A stretch of 44,203 bases of DNA from Gammaproteobacteria bacterium (GTDB lineage Bacteria; Pseudomonadota; Gammaproteobacteria; DSM-16500). Numbering within the stretch: position 1 is the first letter of the stretch; each line of letters begins with the position of its first letter. This document shows positions 34,269 through 42,588 of the stretch, in pieces. Under the pieces are notes generated by a model. That model was not told where the DNA came from. It ran no database searches and saw only the letters and a program-made list of their open reading frames with translations. The stretch spans positions 1-44,203 of the forward strand of contig JABDDD010000013.1 in assembly GCA_013287765.1 (NCBI GenBank). The letters run 5' to 3'. A program made the position numbers and the translations under genes.

Positions 34269-36221
34269 ATGTCTATCACCAGTAAATTACGTCATTATCT
34301 TATTGGGGATCCGCTCAATCCTTTTAGTCCAAATATGTTACGTCACGTTTCACTGATTGCTTTTTTAGCTTGGGTTGGATTAGGGGCTGATGGGTTATCT
34401 TCATCTTGTTATGGTCCTGAAGAAGCTTATATTGCACTGGGTGTGCATACTCATCTTGCTTTGTATATTGCAATTGCAATGGCTGCGACCGTTTTTATTA
34501 TTTCACTTGGATATAATCAAGTGATTGAGCTTTTCCCAAGCGGTGGCGGTGGTTATAAAGTAGCGACGCAATTATTAGGACCCTATATAGGCTTAATTTC
34601 AGGTGCCGCACTGATTGTTGATTATGTTTTGACAATTGCGGTATCGATTGCCAGTGGCGCAGATGCTCTTTTTAGTTTATTGCCGCATTATTGTTTACCT
34701 TATAAATTATTATTAGAAGCAATTCTTATAATGTTTTTAATAGGGTTAAATATTCGAGGGATGAAAGAGTCAATTAAGTTATTATTGCCGATCTTCTTAG
34801 GTTTTATTATTACGCATATCTGTTTGATTATCTATGGTATTGGCGCTCATAGCCAAGGGTTGCTGACAATTATTCCTCATACCATTGCGCAGACGAAGCA
34901 TTCCATTGCTTTGCTAGGTTCTGTGCCAGTGATTGCTTTAACTTTGCATGCTTATTCTTTAGGAAGTGGTACTTATACGGGACTTGAAGCCGTTTCCAAT
35001 AATGTCAATCGATTGAGTGAGCCTCGCGTTAGGACAGGGAAATGGACAATGTTCTATATGGCTATTTCTTTGAGTTTTATGGCGGCGGGAATTACTTTAC
35101 TTTATCTTTTATGGAATGCAAAACCTAATGAGGCAGAAACTTTAAATGCAATCGTTTTTCATTCTATTTTAGGCGATTCGTTATTAGGGCATATAATATT
35201 AGGTGTGACTTTAGTCTTAGAAGCAGGATTATTATTTGTTGCGGCGAATACCGGGTTTTTAGCAGGTCCAAGTGTTCTTGCGAATATGGCATTGGATAAT
35301 TGGGTTCCGAATCGTTTTAGGCATTTATCTTCTCGTTTAATTATTCAAAATGGTGTATTGGTCTTTGGTTTTTCTGCGTTACTTATTTTATTTTTATGTA
35401 AAGGAGAAGTCTCTCTTTTAGTTATTTTATACAGCATTAATGTTTTTATTACTTTTTCACTTTGTCTGTTGGGTTTAAGTGTTTATTGGGCAAAAAAAAG
35501 AAGTTCCGCATCATCGCGTTGGCTTTTTAGGCTGTTTTTTTCAATTTTTGCATTTATTATTACCAGCATTATCTTAGCCATTACTTTATATTCAAAATTT
35601 GAATCGGGTGGATGGGTAACTATTTTAATTACTTGTGCGGTCATTGGTACCTGTTTGCTCATTAATAGGCATTATCAATCGGTTAATCAGAAATTAGCGC
35701 AGTTAGATGCACAACTAAAGCAACCTATTACAGAAAAACATATTCATCATGTGGATCTTGATCCTCAGCAACCGACCGCTGTTATTTTGGTAGGTAAAAA
35801 TCTTGGGGTCGGTATGCATACTTTACTGTGTATTTTAAGGATTTTTCCTCAGCATTTTAAAAATTTTATCTTTTTAAGCGTAGGGAGTGTGGATGTAGAA
35901 AGTTTTTCAGGCGAAGAGTCACTGAAAGATATGCGTGAAAAAGTAGAAGAGACCTTACAATATTTTGTCAATTATTGTCAGCAATATAGCATTGCGGCTG
36001 AAAGTTATGTTGCTTTTGGTACCGATCCTGTGGAAAAGTTATCAGAAATGGCCGAACAAATTGGAGAAAAATATCCAAATTGTATATTTTTTGCCAGCAA
36101 ACTTATTTTTGAGCATGACAATTGGGTGACGCGTATTTTACATAATGAAACCCCCAATACGCTACAACGTCAACTACATTTACAAGGTAAAGAATTGGTC
36201 ATTTTACCGATGAAAATATAA
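34269..36221 (+). CDS. Large APC-family permease with cytoplasmic C-terminal domain
   Basis: A 650-residue transporter. Residues ~20-480 give about twelve membrane helices, with APC-type features (LIAFLAWVGLGADGLSSSCYGPEEAYIALG, then FPSGGGGYKVATQLLG and LGSGTYTGLEAVSNNVNRL). The C-terminal ~165 residues are soluble and have a nucleotide-binding/Usp-like look (TAVILVGKNLGVGMHTLLCIL, then ENLIF-like strands). This domain layout is seen in KUP-unlike APC permeases of unknown substrate. It is divergent from etfB, with a TATACT element and AGGAG near 34231-34253. The substrate is unknown; amino acids or polyamines are possible. Confidence 0.8.
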   Translation: MSITSKLRHYLIGDPLNPFSPNMLRHVSLIAFLAWVGLGADGLSSSCYGPEEAYIALGVHTHLALYIAIAMAATVFIISLGYNQVIELFPSGGGGYKVATQLLGPYIGLISGAALIVDYVLTIAVSIASGADALFSLLPHYCLPYKLLLEAILIMFLIGLNIRGMKESIKLLLPIFLGFIITHICLIIYGIGAHSQGLLTIIPHTIAQTKHSIALLGSVPVIALTLHAYSLGSGTYTGLEAVSNNVNRLSEPRVRTGKWTMFYMAISLSFMAAGITLLYLLWNAKPNEAETLNAIVFHSILGDSLLGHIILGVTLVLEAGLLFVAANTGFLAGPSVLANMALDNWVPNRFRHLSSRLIIQNGVLVFGFSALLILFLCKGEVSLLVILYSINVFITFSLCLLGLSVYWAKKRSSASSRWLFRLFFSIFAFIITSIILAITLYSKFESGGWVTILITCAVIGTCLLINRHYQSVNQKLAQLDAQLKQPITEKHIHHVDLDPQQPTAVILVGKNLGVGMHTLLCILRIFPQHFKNFIFLSVGSVDVESFSGEESLKDMREKVEETLQYFVNYCQQYSIAAESYVAFGTDPVEKLSEMAEQIGEKYPNCIFFASKLIFEHDNWVTRILHNETPNTLQRQLHLQGKELVILPMKI

Positions 36222-36315
36222 AGTATGGTTTTTTAAAGAATAATTTTTTGAAGAAGCTTGCAATGTTGTTATATAATGTAATATATCGCATAAACCAAAA
36301 TGAGGATATACCAAA

Positions 36316-37947
36316 GTGAAATCTGATCGAAAAGTCATTATTGAGAAACATAAAAAATTCTCTCAGTCGGCTTTATGGCGGCTGCAACGAGAATATTTTG
36401 ATAAAGAAGGTATTAATGCTTGGGTGAATCAAGTACCTTTTTATATCACTAGCAATCCTTTCATTGCGATGTGTTATGCCAAAATTGTTTTGCCCTTTAT
36501 GTTAGATTGGTCGAAAAAAAATCCTGAGGCAAAAAAGCATCCTTTTTATGTTATGGAGCTTGGGACTGGGTCGGGTCGTTTTAGTTATTATTTTGTCAAA
36601 TCTTTGCTTGAACTTATGAAAGCACAAGATATTCAAGACATTCAATTTTGTTATATCATGAGTGATTTCACCAAACATAATATTAAATATTGGGAGTCGC
36701 ACCCTTCGCTTAAACCTTATGTTGATCAAGGCTTAATTGATTTTGCTTTATTTGACATGGAAACAGAACGTCCCGTTACTTTAATTAATAAAAATATTCG
36801 TTTAAGTCCAGATGTTTTAGTCAATCCATTAACTGTTTTTGCAAATTACATTTTTGATACAGTTTCGCATGATGCATTTACCGTGCACGAAGGTAAATTA
36901 TATGAATTATTATTTAGCTTAACAACCGATGAAAAAAATATGGAAAATAATCGTCCGGTTGATATGGAAAAGATTGAAGTAGATTATCATATTCATGAAA
37001 TTAAAACGTCTTCTTATTATGGTAATCCTCATTTTGATTCTATATTAGAAGACTATAAAAACAAACTTGTATCGACTAGCTTTTTATTTCCGATGGGTTC
37101 TTTTAATGCGATTCGATTTTTGAAAAAATTGGCAAATGATAAGTTATTAATTTTATCGACTGACAAAGGTTACAGCACGGTTGAGTCATTAGATCATTTA
37201 GGGCATCCGGCCATTTCATTTCATGGTAGTTTCTCGATGATGGTAAATTTCCATGCGATTGGTGAATATTTTAAAAATAGTGGTGGTGATGCTTTTTTAC
37301 AAACGCCGCGTAAGGGAATTCGCACATCTGTTTTTTCAAGTGGATTTAAATTAAGTGATTTAACGCAAACTTGGCATGCAATTGACGAATGGGTTGAAAG
37401 ATTTAGTCCAGCCGATTATTTTGCTTTGCATAGTCGCATGCGTGATTCTTATCAAGAAGTGACTCAGTTAGATATTATTGCTTCTCATTTAGAATTAGCG
37501 CGATGGGATCCGCACATTTATTTAAAAATATGTAATCATCTTATTTCGCTTCTTGAATCATCTGACGCAGAAACGATTGATTTTATTGCGCATAATATGC
37601 CGAGATTAGCTGAAAATTATTATTTCATGCCTAAGACTGAATGTGTTTTATTTGAAATTGGTGTATTTTTTCATGCAATCAAAAATTATGAGCAGGCATT
37701 AAAATATTATTTATCTGCGCATGAATTTGTTGGTGATCAATTTGGATTATTTTATAATACGGCGTTGTGCCAGCATCATCTTGATAAAAATGAAGATGCC
37801 TTAGTGACTTTTAACAAAGCGCTTGTGCTTGATCCTGAATCTAAAGAAACACAAGAATGGATTACTTTTATTGAGAAAAAACTAGCAGGGGGCGGAGATG
37901 AAGAAAAATCTCCTGCTGATAGAGCAGAAGAGGAAAAGCCTGAATAA
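36316..37947 (+). CDS. Methyltransferase-like (MidA/NDUFAF7-type) protein with C-terminal TPR
   Basis: A 543-residue protein starting with GTG (GAGG upstream). Residues ~70-130 carry an AdoMet-binding motif VMELGTGSGRFSYYFVKSL, followed by IMSDFTKHNIKYW, a pattern resembling MidA/NDUFAF7 methyltransferases. Residues ~450-520 contain two tetratricopeptide repeats (YEQALKYYLSAHEFVGD; FYNTALCQHHLDKNEDALVTFNKAL). The C-terminus is acidic. The combination suggests methylation of, or docking to, a protein partner, but the target is unknown. There is no signal peptide. It is the last chromosomal gene before tRNA-Thr. Confidence 0.7.
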   Translation: MKSDRKVIIEKHKKFSQSALWRLQREYFDKEGINAWVNQVPFYITSNPFIAMCYAKIVLPFMLDWSKKNPEAKKHPFYVMELGTGSGRFSYYFVKSLLELMKAQDIQDIQFCYIMSDFTKHNIKYWESHPSLKPYVDQGLIDFALFDMETERPVTLINKNIRLSPDVLVNPLTVFANYIFDTVSHDAFTVHEGKLYELLFSLTTDEKNMENNRPVDMEKIEVDYHIHEIKTSSYYGNPHFDSILEDYKNKLVSTSFLFPMGSFNAIRFLKKLANDKLLILSTDKGYSTVESLDHLGHPAISFHGSFSMMVNFHAIGEYFKNSGGDAFLQTPRKGIRTSVFSSGFKLSDLTQTWHAIDEWVERFSPADYFALHSRMRDSYQEVTQLDIIASHLELARWDPHIYLKICNHLISLLESSDAETIDFIAHNMPRLAENYYFMPKTECVLFEIGVFFHAIKNYEQALKYYLSAHEFVGDQFGLFYNTALCQHHLDKNEDALVTFNKALVLDPESKETQEWITFIEKKLAGGGDEEKSPADRAEEEKPE

Positions 37948-38118
37948 ATAATTTAGGTTGTAGTAATTTTTGAATATGAAGTACTTTCTCTACATTTAGA
38001 TGGGGCGTTACTATCTTTTGTAGAGAAAGCGCTAGTAGATAAAATATAAAATAATGATTGCGTTTAAGAGTAGTTTCCCCTAATATTTTGCGCTGTTCTG
38101 CTTTAAAATTTTTAAAAA

Positions 38119-38191
<73 letters not shown>

Positions 38192-38296
38192 GTAGTACAA
38201 ACAATAAGTTAGATTTAATCGCCGAAGAATAAAAGTTATCATGTAGAAGCAATGTAGAAAGAATAATGAAAAAATCACAGCACTTTATCTTTTTAG

Positions 38297-38313
38297 AGAT
38301 TTATAATAAATCT
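38297..38313. repeat. 17-base near-perfect palindrome upstream of a small island gene
   Basis: AGATTTAT and ATAAATCT flank a single base, 32 bases before the ATG at 38346. Its position suits a regulator operator for the small plus-strand gene or for the island's left end. AT-rich palindromes can arise by chance, so confidence is limited. Confidence 0.35.
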
Positions 38314-38345
38314 AGCACTATTATATCCTAATGGAGATGACTTTA

Positions 38346-38642
38346 ATGGAACCCCTGTCTTTTTTTACTGGTATTGTCAATTTCTTAAAAGATTGCTTTA
38401 CATGGATCCTCAAAAAAGGGGGTCATAAAATTGTTAGATTAGATAACTTTAAAGAAGAGGTAATGGAAGTTGATTCTGATTACCCCAATAAATCAGTTAA
38501 ATGTATCGAAGAAACAAAAAACGGTGCTCAATTTTATTGGTCTGAAAAATATTATCTAGGGTATAAGAAGTATTTTGAGATCGAAGGAGATGTATGCAGA
38601 TATTTTACGCATCGTAAACAAATATTGTGGATAAAAAAATAA
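38346..38642 (+). CDS. Hypothetical island protein
   Basis: A 98-residue protein starting at the ATG at 38346, which has GGAG nine bases upstream; the ATG at 38331 is less well placed. The N-terminal third has a hydrophobic helix (LSFFTGIVNFLKDCFTWIL), so membrane association is possible. The rest is soluble and aromatic-rich, ending RYFTHRKQILWIKK. I do not recognise a family. It is the only plus-strand gene at the left end of the island, between the tRNA and the terS genes. Confidence 0.5.
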   Translation: MEPLSFFTGIVNFLKDCFTWILKKGGHKIVRLDNFKEEVMEVDSDYPNKSVKCIEETKNGAQFYWSEKYYLGYKKYFEIEGDVCRYFTHRKQILWIKK

Positions 38643-38717
38643 ATGGTAATCAATGGAGAACAGTATAGTGTAATAAAAATACATCTTAATAGTGTGAGCA
38701 GCTTTGCATTCTGTATA

Positions 38718-39002
38718 TTATTCATGCCACCCAAATTCCCCGCACATGACCTCTTTCCATCGATTAAAATCAAAACCAGGATTACAAAGATTTAGTCTCC
38801 CTTGCTCTTCCCACCATCCTTCTGAAAAAGATAATCCTTTTTTAACCGCCGCATCAAATTTAGGGTAAAGCTTCTGCCAAAGAAGAAAGGTATCAGAATC
38901 AATATTGAATGCCTTCATAACATCGTTAGGTAACTTACCTTCAGACATTAAATCAATAACTACATCGCACATCCTAGGATTATAGGCAATATTATTACTC
39001 AT
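38718..39002 (-). CDS. Phage small-terminase-like DNA-binding protein (second copy)
   Basis: A 94-residue protein with a helix-turn-helix-like N-terminus (MCDVVIDLMSEGKLPNDVMKAFNIDSDTFLLW). A segment KLYPKFDAAVKKGLSFSEGWWEEQGRLNL follows, whose pattern (YP.F..A...G...S..WWE..GR.NL) is typical of gp3-like DNA-packaging proteins and TerS of tailed phages. Its ATG overlaps the stop of the neighbouring TerS-like gene by four bases, so they are translated together. Two adjacent, different small-terminase proteins with no large subunit is unusual. The role in packaging is inferred. Confidence 0.65.
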   Translation of the reverse strand: MSNNIAYNPRMCDVVIDLMSEGKLPNDVMKAFNIDSDTFLLWQKLYPKFDAAVKKGLSFSEGWWEEQGRLNLCNPGFDFNRWKEVMCGEFGWHE

Positions 39003-39457
39003 TCTAGCTCCTTTAAAGCATCTTCTTGCTTAATATTAATCTGTGCTTCATGCTGTACTTTATCACCATAAAGGCGAGGACAAAGCTTAGCAGCCAGCCA
39101 TTTGCGGGTATCAATGCGAAGTCGGCTGCGATTAATCCATTCACTATTGCACACCTTTTTTTCATTTCCATCGCTATCAATTTTTACAATAGTATCATTA
39201 GAAGTATCATCGGCAATGCCGATAAGTTCATCTACCAAAACTTCAATTTGATGCTGTTTCCCCCGTGCGTAAGCTTCTCCAAAGTCCTTATGCTTTATGC
39301 GCCATTCACAGATAGTGTTTGCATTAGGCCAGTGGGAGTTTTCTTGGCAAAGCGTCCTTAACGCCTTACTTGATGTGGCAACTGTAAAACAAATCTCATC
39401 AGCCAGTTCTACCGTATAATCCGTTGGCCTACCCATTTTTTTATTTTGTTTTTTCAT
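38999..39457 (-). CDS. Phage terminase small subunit-like protein
   Basis: A 152-residue protein with a DNA-binding N-terminus (MGRPTDYTVELADEICFTV; SSKALRTLCQENSHWPNANT; ICEWRIKHKDFGEAYARGK). It continues with VDELIGIADD and RLRIDTRKWLAAKLCPRLYGDK, the pattern of phage TerS proteins that recognise pac or cos DNA. AAAGGA precedes the ATG at 39457. No large terminase follows; the next gene downstream is a second small-terminase-like protein. In a satellite, TerS would redirect helper packaging to the island's DNA. Confidence 0.8.
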   Translation of the reverse strand: MKKQNKKMGRPTDYTVELADEICFTVATSSKALRTLCQENSHWPNANTICEWRIKHKDFGEAYARGKQHQIEVLVDELIGIADDTSNDTIVKIDSDGNEKKVCNSEWINRSRLRIDTRKWLAAKLCPRLYGDKVQHEAQINIKQEDALKELE

Positions 39458-39658
39458 TTTCTTAGTCCTTTAAGAAAAAAGTATACCCCTATGATACAAC
39501 TTCATAGCCTTTCAGCAATACTATTAGATTCAATGTCTAATGGCACTAACCTAAGAAATAGTTTCATCTCAAATTCAACCTTGAATTATTGCCACACCTA
39601 GTAGAGGAAAAATTTTATCCAAAATTTGATTTTTTATGTTTAAAATTAATTATTGCTG

Positions 39659-39664
39659 TATAAT
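39659..39664 (+). promoter_or_regulatory. Possible -10 element (TATAAT) for the secreted-peptide gene
   Basis: TATAAT lies 61 bases before the ATG at 39725, in a gap without other genes (39458-39724). No convincing -35 box is placed at 16-18 bases upstream, so an activator would be needed. A short ATG-AGG-TTT-AAA-TAA leader frame ends overlapping the gene's own ATG. Confidence 0.3.
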
Positions 39665-39724
39665 TCATGCCACAAGGAAATAGACATATGGAGGTAATAC
39701 ACTTAACAAAATGAGGTTTAAATA

Positions 39725-39973
39725 ATGAAAAAATTACTATTTATTTTAGTATTAGTATTAAGTACAAATACATTTGCGTTAACTGGCAGCTCAATGAGAG
39801 AAGCTAATGGATCACAGCTTAATACTTATTCTGACGGGACTACTTCAGAGACAATGCCAACCGCAAATGGTGGAAGTGTAACGTTTAACTCAAATGGAAA
39901 TACAGTTGAAATGATGCCAAGCCCTCCGATTTATCCAGGCTCGAATGATCCAGATCCAGACTCGAATCAATAA
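39725..39973 (+). CDS. Small secreted protein carried in the island
   Basis: An 82-residue protein with a signal peptide (KKLLFILVLVLSTNTFA) and a low-complexity mature part of Ser, Thr, Asn, Gly and Pro. The mature part contains the near-repeat SDGTTSETMPTANGGSVTF, then NSNGNTVEMMPSPP, and ends in PDPDSNQ. No cysteines are present. GAGG precedes the ATG. It is on the plus strand, against the neighbouring phage genes, in the manner of a cargo gene. Function unknown; a host- or surface-directed role is conceivable but not shown. Confidence 0.6.
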   Translation: MKKLLFILVLVLSTNTFALTGSSMREANGSQLNTYSDGTTSETMPTANGGSVTFNSNGNTVEMMPSPPIYPGSNDPDPDSNQ

Positions 39974-40008
39974 TAAGATTAGGTATTAATTTAGACAAGC
40001 TTTATTGC

Positions 40009-40094
40009 AAAAGCCATCACTCAAAATAAAATTATTGCTCACAGGACTATGATCCTCGGTATAAAAAATACATCAAGGACAAATGATGGCTTTT
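40009..40094. repeat. Perfect 11-base inverted repeat in the gap 39974-40341
   Basis: AAAAGCCATCA (40009-40019) and TGATGGCTTTT (40084-40094) are exact inverted copies 64 bases apart. They lie in the long gap between the secreted-peptide gene and the J-domain gene, partly over the terS remnant. They could be a stem, a small mobile-element remnant or an integration scar. The rest of the gap holds only the decayed terS copy. Confidence 0.4.
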
Positions 40095-40284
40095 CATATA
40101 AGACAAGAATGGTTGGAAAAATCTTTATCTGTATGAATACCATATCGTGACATGGTCAGCGCTAATTTTCTTGTCAAAAATATTTAAGTCCTTTAGCTGA
40201 ACAAGTAATCATGTCACAACATTCTTTTGCTAATTTTTCACTATAATCGTTTGGTCTTCCGGTTCTTCTTTTTTCATTCTCCAA
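40090..40284 (-). pseudogene. Decayed terminase-small-subunit copy
   Basis: Translating the minus strand from a TTG at 40284 gives MENEKRRTGRPNDYSEKLA, then KECCDMITCSAKGLKYF. A stop at 40174-40176 follows, and then in-frame QEN, two more stops and P. This lines up residue for residue with the intact TerS at 38999-39457 (GRP.DY...LA.E.C, SSKALRTLCQENSHWP). The stops fall at its Cys, Ser and Trp codons. After about 40150 a shifted frame again shows a KDF-containing segment. It is therefore a diverged, broken terS-like gene. Confidence 0.7.
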
Positions 40285-40341
40285 TTGCCTTTGAAAAAAT
40301 CCTTAAATTAATTTAAAGCGTTTTGATAGAAATAATTGACT

Positions 40342-40722
40342 TTAATCATAACACCACCATACTCTTTTTTCTTTGTACCATCTAAATCCCCAGCTCTTTA
40401 AAATATTTCTTGCAGGATAAGAATTGCCGGCGACATATATTTTACCGTTTCTCCTGTAAATTGTTAACCCATATACGTTACGTAAATACCTCAAATAATT
40501 TTCATCATTTGAGTGATTTTGAAGAGGAAACTCATTTTTTGGTATCTTTGATAAATAATCATATGCAACATTTATGTTCTGCATTTCTTGTAGCCCATTT
40601 GGGTTTTTATCAGGATGATATCTGTTTGCCAAATGCCTATAAGAAGTTTTAATTTGATCACGAGTAACTATCTGATCAGTAATATCTAATACTTCTAAGG
40701 CGGTATTTATTGTCATTTTCAT
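40342..40722 (-). CDS. J-domain protein with a C-terminal DUF5710-like domain
   Basis: A 126-residue protein. Residues ~5-62 form a J-domain (ALEVLDITDQIVTRDQIKTSYR) with the HPD motif at 36-38 in RYHPDKNPNG, which stimulates Hsp70/DnaK. Residues ~71-126 are a small domain (RNGKIYVAGNSYPARNILK, SWGFRWYKEKRVWWCYD) similar to DUF5710-type domains, where a lysine/tryptophan pattern follows an ARN..K..G. helix. Phages use J-proteins to recruit host DnaK for replisome assembly. It lies next to the primase-helicase, which fits such a role. Confidence 0.7.
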   Translation of the reverse strand: MKMTINTALEVLDITDQIVTRDQIKTSYRHLANRYHPDKNPNGLQEMQNINVAYDYLSKIPKNEFPLQNHSNDENYLRYLRNVYGLTIYRRNGKIYVAGNSYPARNILKSWGFRWYKEKRVWWCYD

Positions 40723-40758
40723 AGTTAAATCCCTTTAACCTATGTGCAGCTTTTATGA

Positions 40759-42588
40759 TTAATTATTAGAAAATTCTACAAATTGAATAGGTTTATTCCT
40801 TGCATTACCGAGATATTGAAATGATTCGGGGTCGAACCACAATGCTGTTTTTCCCTCCCATTCACCATTCCGTTGTTTATCACATCGCCAAATACAATCA
40901 CATTCTTCTATTTTTTTTGTCTGTTTCACATCAAGCGTCTTTCCATTTAATTTAATCTGAACAATTTCTTCTTTTGCTTTATTGCGCCACACAGTAAAAC
41001 AATTATCTGCAAGATCTGTCATAGCACCAGTGCCTTTTACATTTAATTTCCCAAGCATCTCTGTTTCAGAATCTGATTTGCATGGATGTGCGACAATATG
41101 AATTTGGCAATCATATTGATTTTTAAAATCACACATTTTTTCAATAAAAGCTTTTTGAGAATTATAGTCATCTTCGGGAATGCCGCATTTCATAAAAGAA
41201 TCAATAACAAAAAAATCAATTCTGTAACGTTGGTGTGCATATAAAAATACATCTAACAAACGATCGGTTTTAGCAGTTCCAACAAGATCAAATAACCACA
41301 ATTTATCTTCATACCACTGATGAATTGCACGAATATATTCTTCTGTTGGTTCTTTTAAACCGGCGGCTTGTCTTGTTAACCTCATTAATAATTTTTTAGG
41401 CTTAATTTCAAGAGAAGCTATGCAAACTCTGGCACCTTCCTTCATAGCCTGCAAAATGACATGACCTAAAAGTTGAGATTTACCGTGACCATTAATACCA
41501 GTCCAGATAGAAAGTTCATTCGGCCTAAAAAGAATTTTTCCTTGGGGAAATTTCCATGGAGGATTGTAACCGATAACCGTTCCTTCTTTCGGATAAAATT
41601 CACCAATGACTTGGTCTACAAATGCACTAGCTGGTTTTAATTCTTCTGGATCAAGAGTCCGGGCTTGATCAAAACATTTTTGAATTATTTCTTTGCTAAT
41701 ACTTTTTTGTAAACATTCATTAGGGTCTTTGTATGGTAATTCCACTATGCGACAACGATGTCGACCTAGTCGTGAAACAATTTCAGCGATTGCTTCATAA
41801 CCTGATTTATCAGGATCAAAACAAAGAAATATTTCATCAAAACCAGCTAAGCGATCAAATTCATATTCAATCCAATTTTGTTTATCGCCTGACCCTCCAC
41901 CAAACGGAACTGACAATGTAGGAAATCCATATTGATACAGTGTCATAGCGTCAATCTCTCCTTCACAAAGACGAATAGATCGAGAATCAGAAGGTATTAA
42001 ATGCCAGCCAAAAAGACAAGGTTCGCAATTTGATTCGCATCTAATGTTTTTTCCACCATCGGTTTTTCGATCAATGCTGATATATTTAACACGCACTAGA
42101 TCATCATCACGCCAATAGGGAAAAACAATTTCCCTTCCATTTTCTCCTATTCTAAATTTTTCTATTGTATCTATGGTTAATTTTCTTTCATTCATTAGAT
42201 AACACATAATAGGCGATTTAGGTTTTGCTGACTTTATCTTTTCTATTGGTGGTTTAACGAATTTCTTTGACTGATGAGCTTCGAATTTTTGGTTACCTAT
42301 GCCAAGATATCCTTCTGCTTCTTTTAACGCCTCTGAGAGCTTTATTCGACGTACAGCAGCCCATAAATCTAAAAGGTCTCCTTTATCATCATTATTACCT
42401 GTTGCAAAATCACACCATATACCCGCCTTATTACCGGTTAAGTGTAACTTCAAAGAATCTCCAGCTTCACCTTGGACATTACCAACACACCATTCGCTAC
42501 TGCTTTTTTTACCGTTGGGTAATAAGTACCGAGCAACTTCTTCCGTTCTTTGAGCTAGTAGTCCTGATATTTTTTTAAAATTATTCAT
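40759..42588 (-). CDS. Phage-type Toprim primase-helicase
   Basis: A 609-residue replication protein of the T7 gp4/Twinkle style. The N-terminal ~95 residues (KLHLTGNKAGIWCDFATG) resemble a primase region without a clear CHC2 zinc finger. The Toprim domain has EGEID at 209-213 and DPDKSG at 258-263. The helicase domain has Walker A GINGHGKS at 364-371, Walker B FFVIDS near 460, and a histidine-loop-like IVAHPCKS. It should both prime and unwind DNA. I start at the ATG at 42588 because AGGAG lies upstream; the longer frame from 42612 is less likely. It overlaps the initiator gene stop by eight bases. Confidence 0.9.
   Translation of the reverse strand: MNNFKKISGLLAQRTEEVARYLLPNGKKSSSEWCVGNVQGEAGDSLKLHLTGNKAGIWCDFATGNNDDKGDLLDLWAAVRRIKLSEALKEAEGYLGIGNQKFEAHQSKKFVKPPIEKIKSAKPKSPIMCYLMNERKLTIDTIEKFRIGENGREIVFPYWRDDDLVRVKYISIDRKTDGGKNIRCESNCEPCLFGWHLIPSDSRSIRLCEGEIDAMTLYQYGFPTLSVPFGGGSGDKQNWIEYEFDRLAGFDEIFLCFDPDKSGYEAIAEIVSRLGRHRCRIVELPYKDPNECLQKSISKEIIQKCFDQARTLDPEELKPASAFVDQVIGEFYPKEGTVIGYNPPWKFPQGKILFRPNELSIWTGINGHGKSQLLGHVILQAMKEGARVCIASLEIKPKKLLMRLTRQAAGLKEPTEEYIRAIHQWYEDKLWLFDLVGTAKTDRLLDVFLYAHQRYRIDFFVIDSFMKCGIPEDDYNSQKAFIEKMCDFKNQYDCQIHIVAHPCKSDSETEMLGKLNVKGTGAMTDLADNCFTVWRNKAKEEIVQIKLNGKTLDVKQTKKIEECDCIWRCDKQRNGEWEGKTALWFDPESFQYLGNARNKPIQFVEFSNN

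Noticed and set aside
42267-42578. Plus-strand open frames across the primase-helicase and initiator genes
   Set aside because: Out-of-frame shadows of well-supported minus-strand genes, with no ribosome sites.
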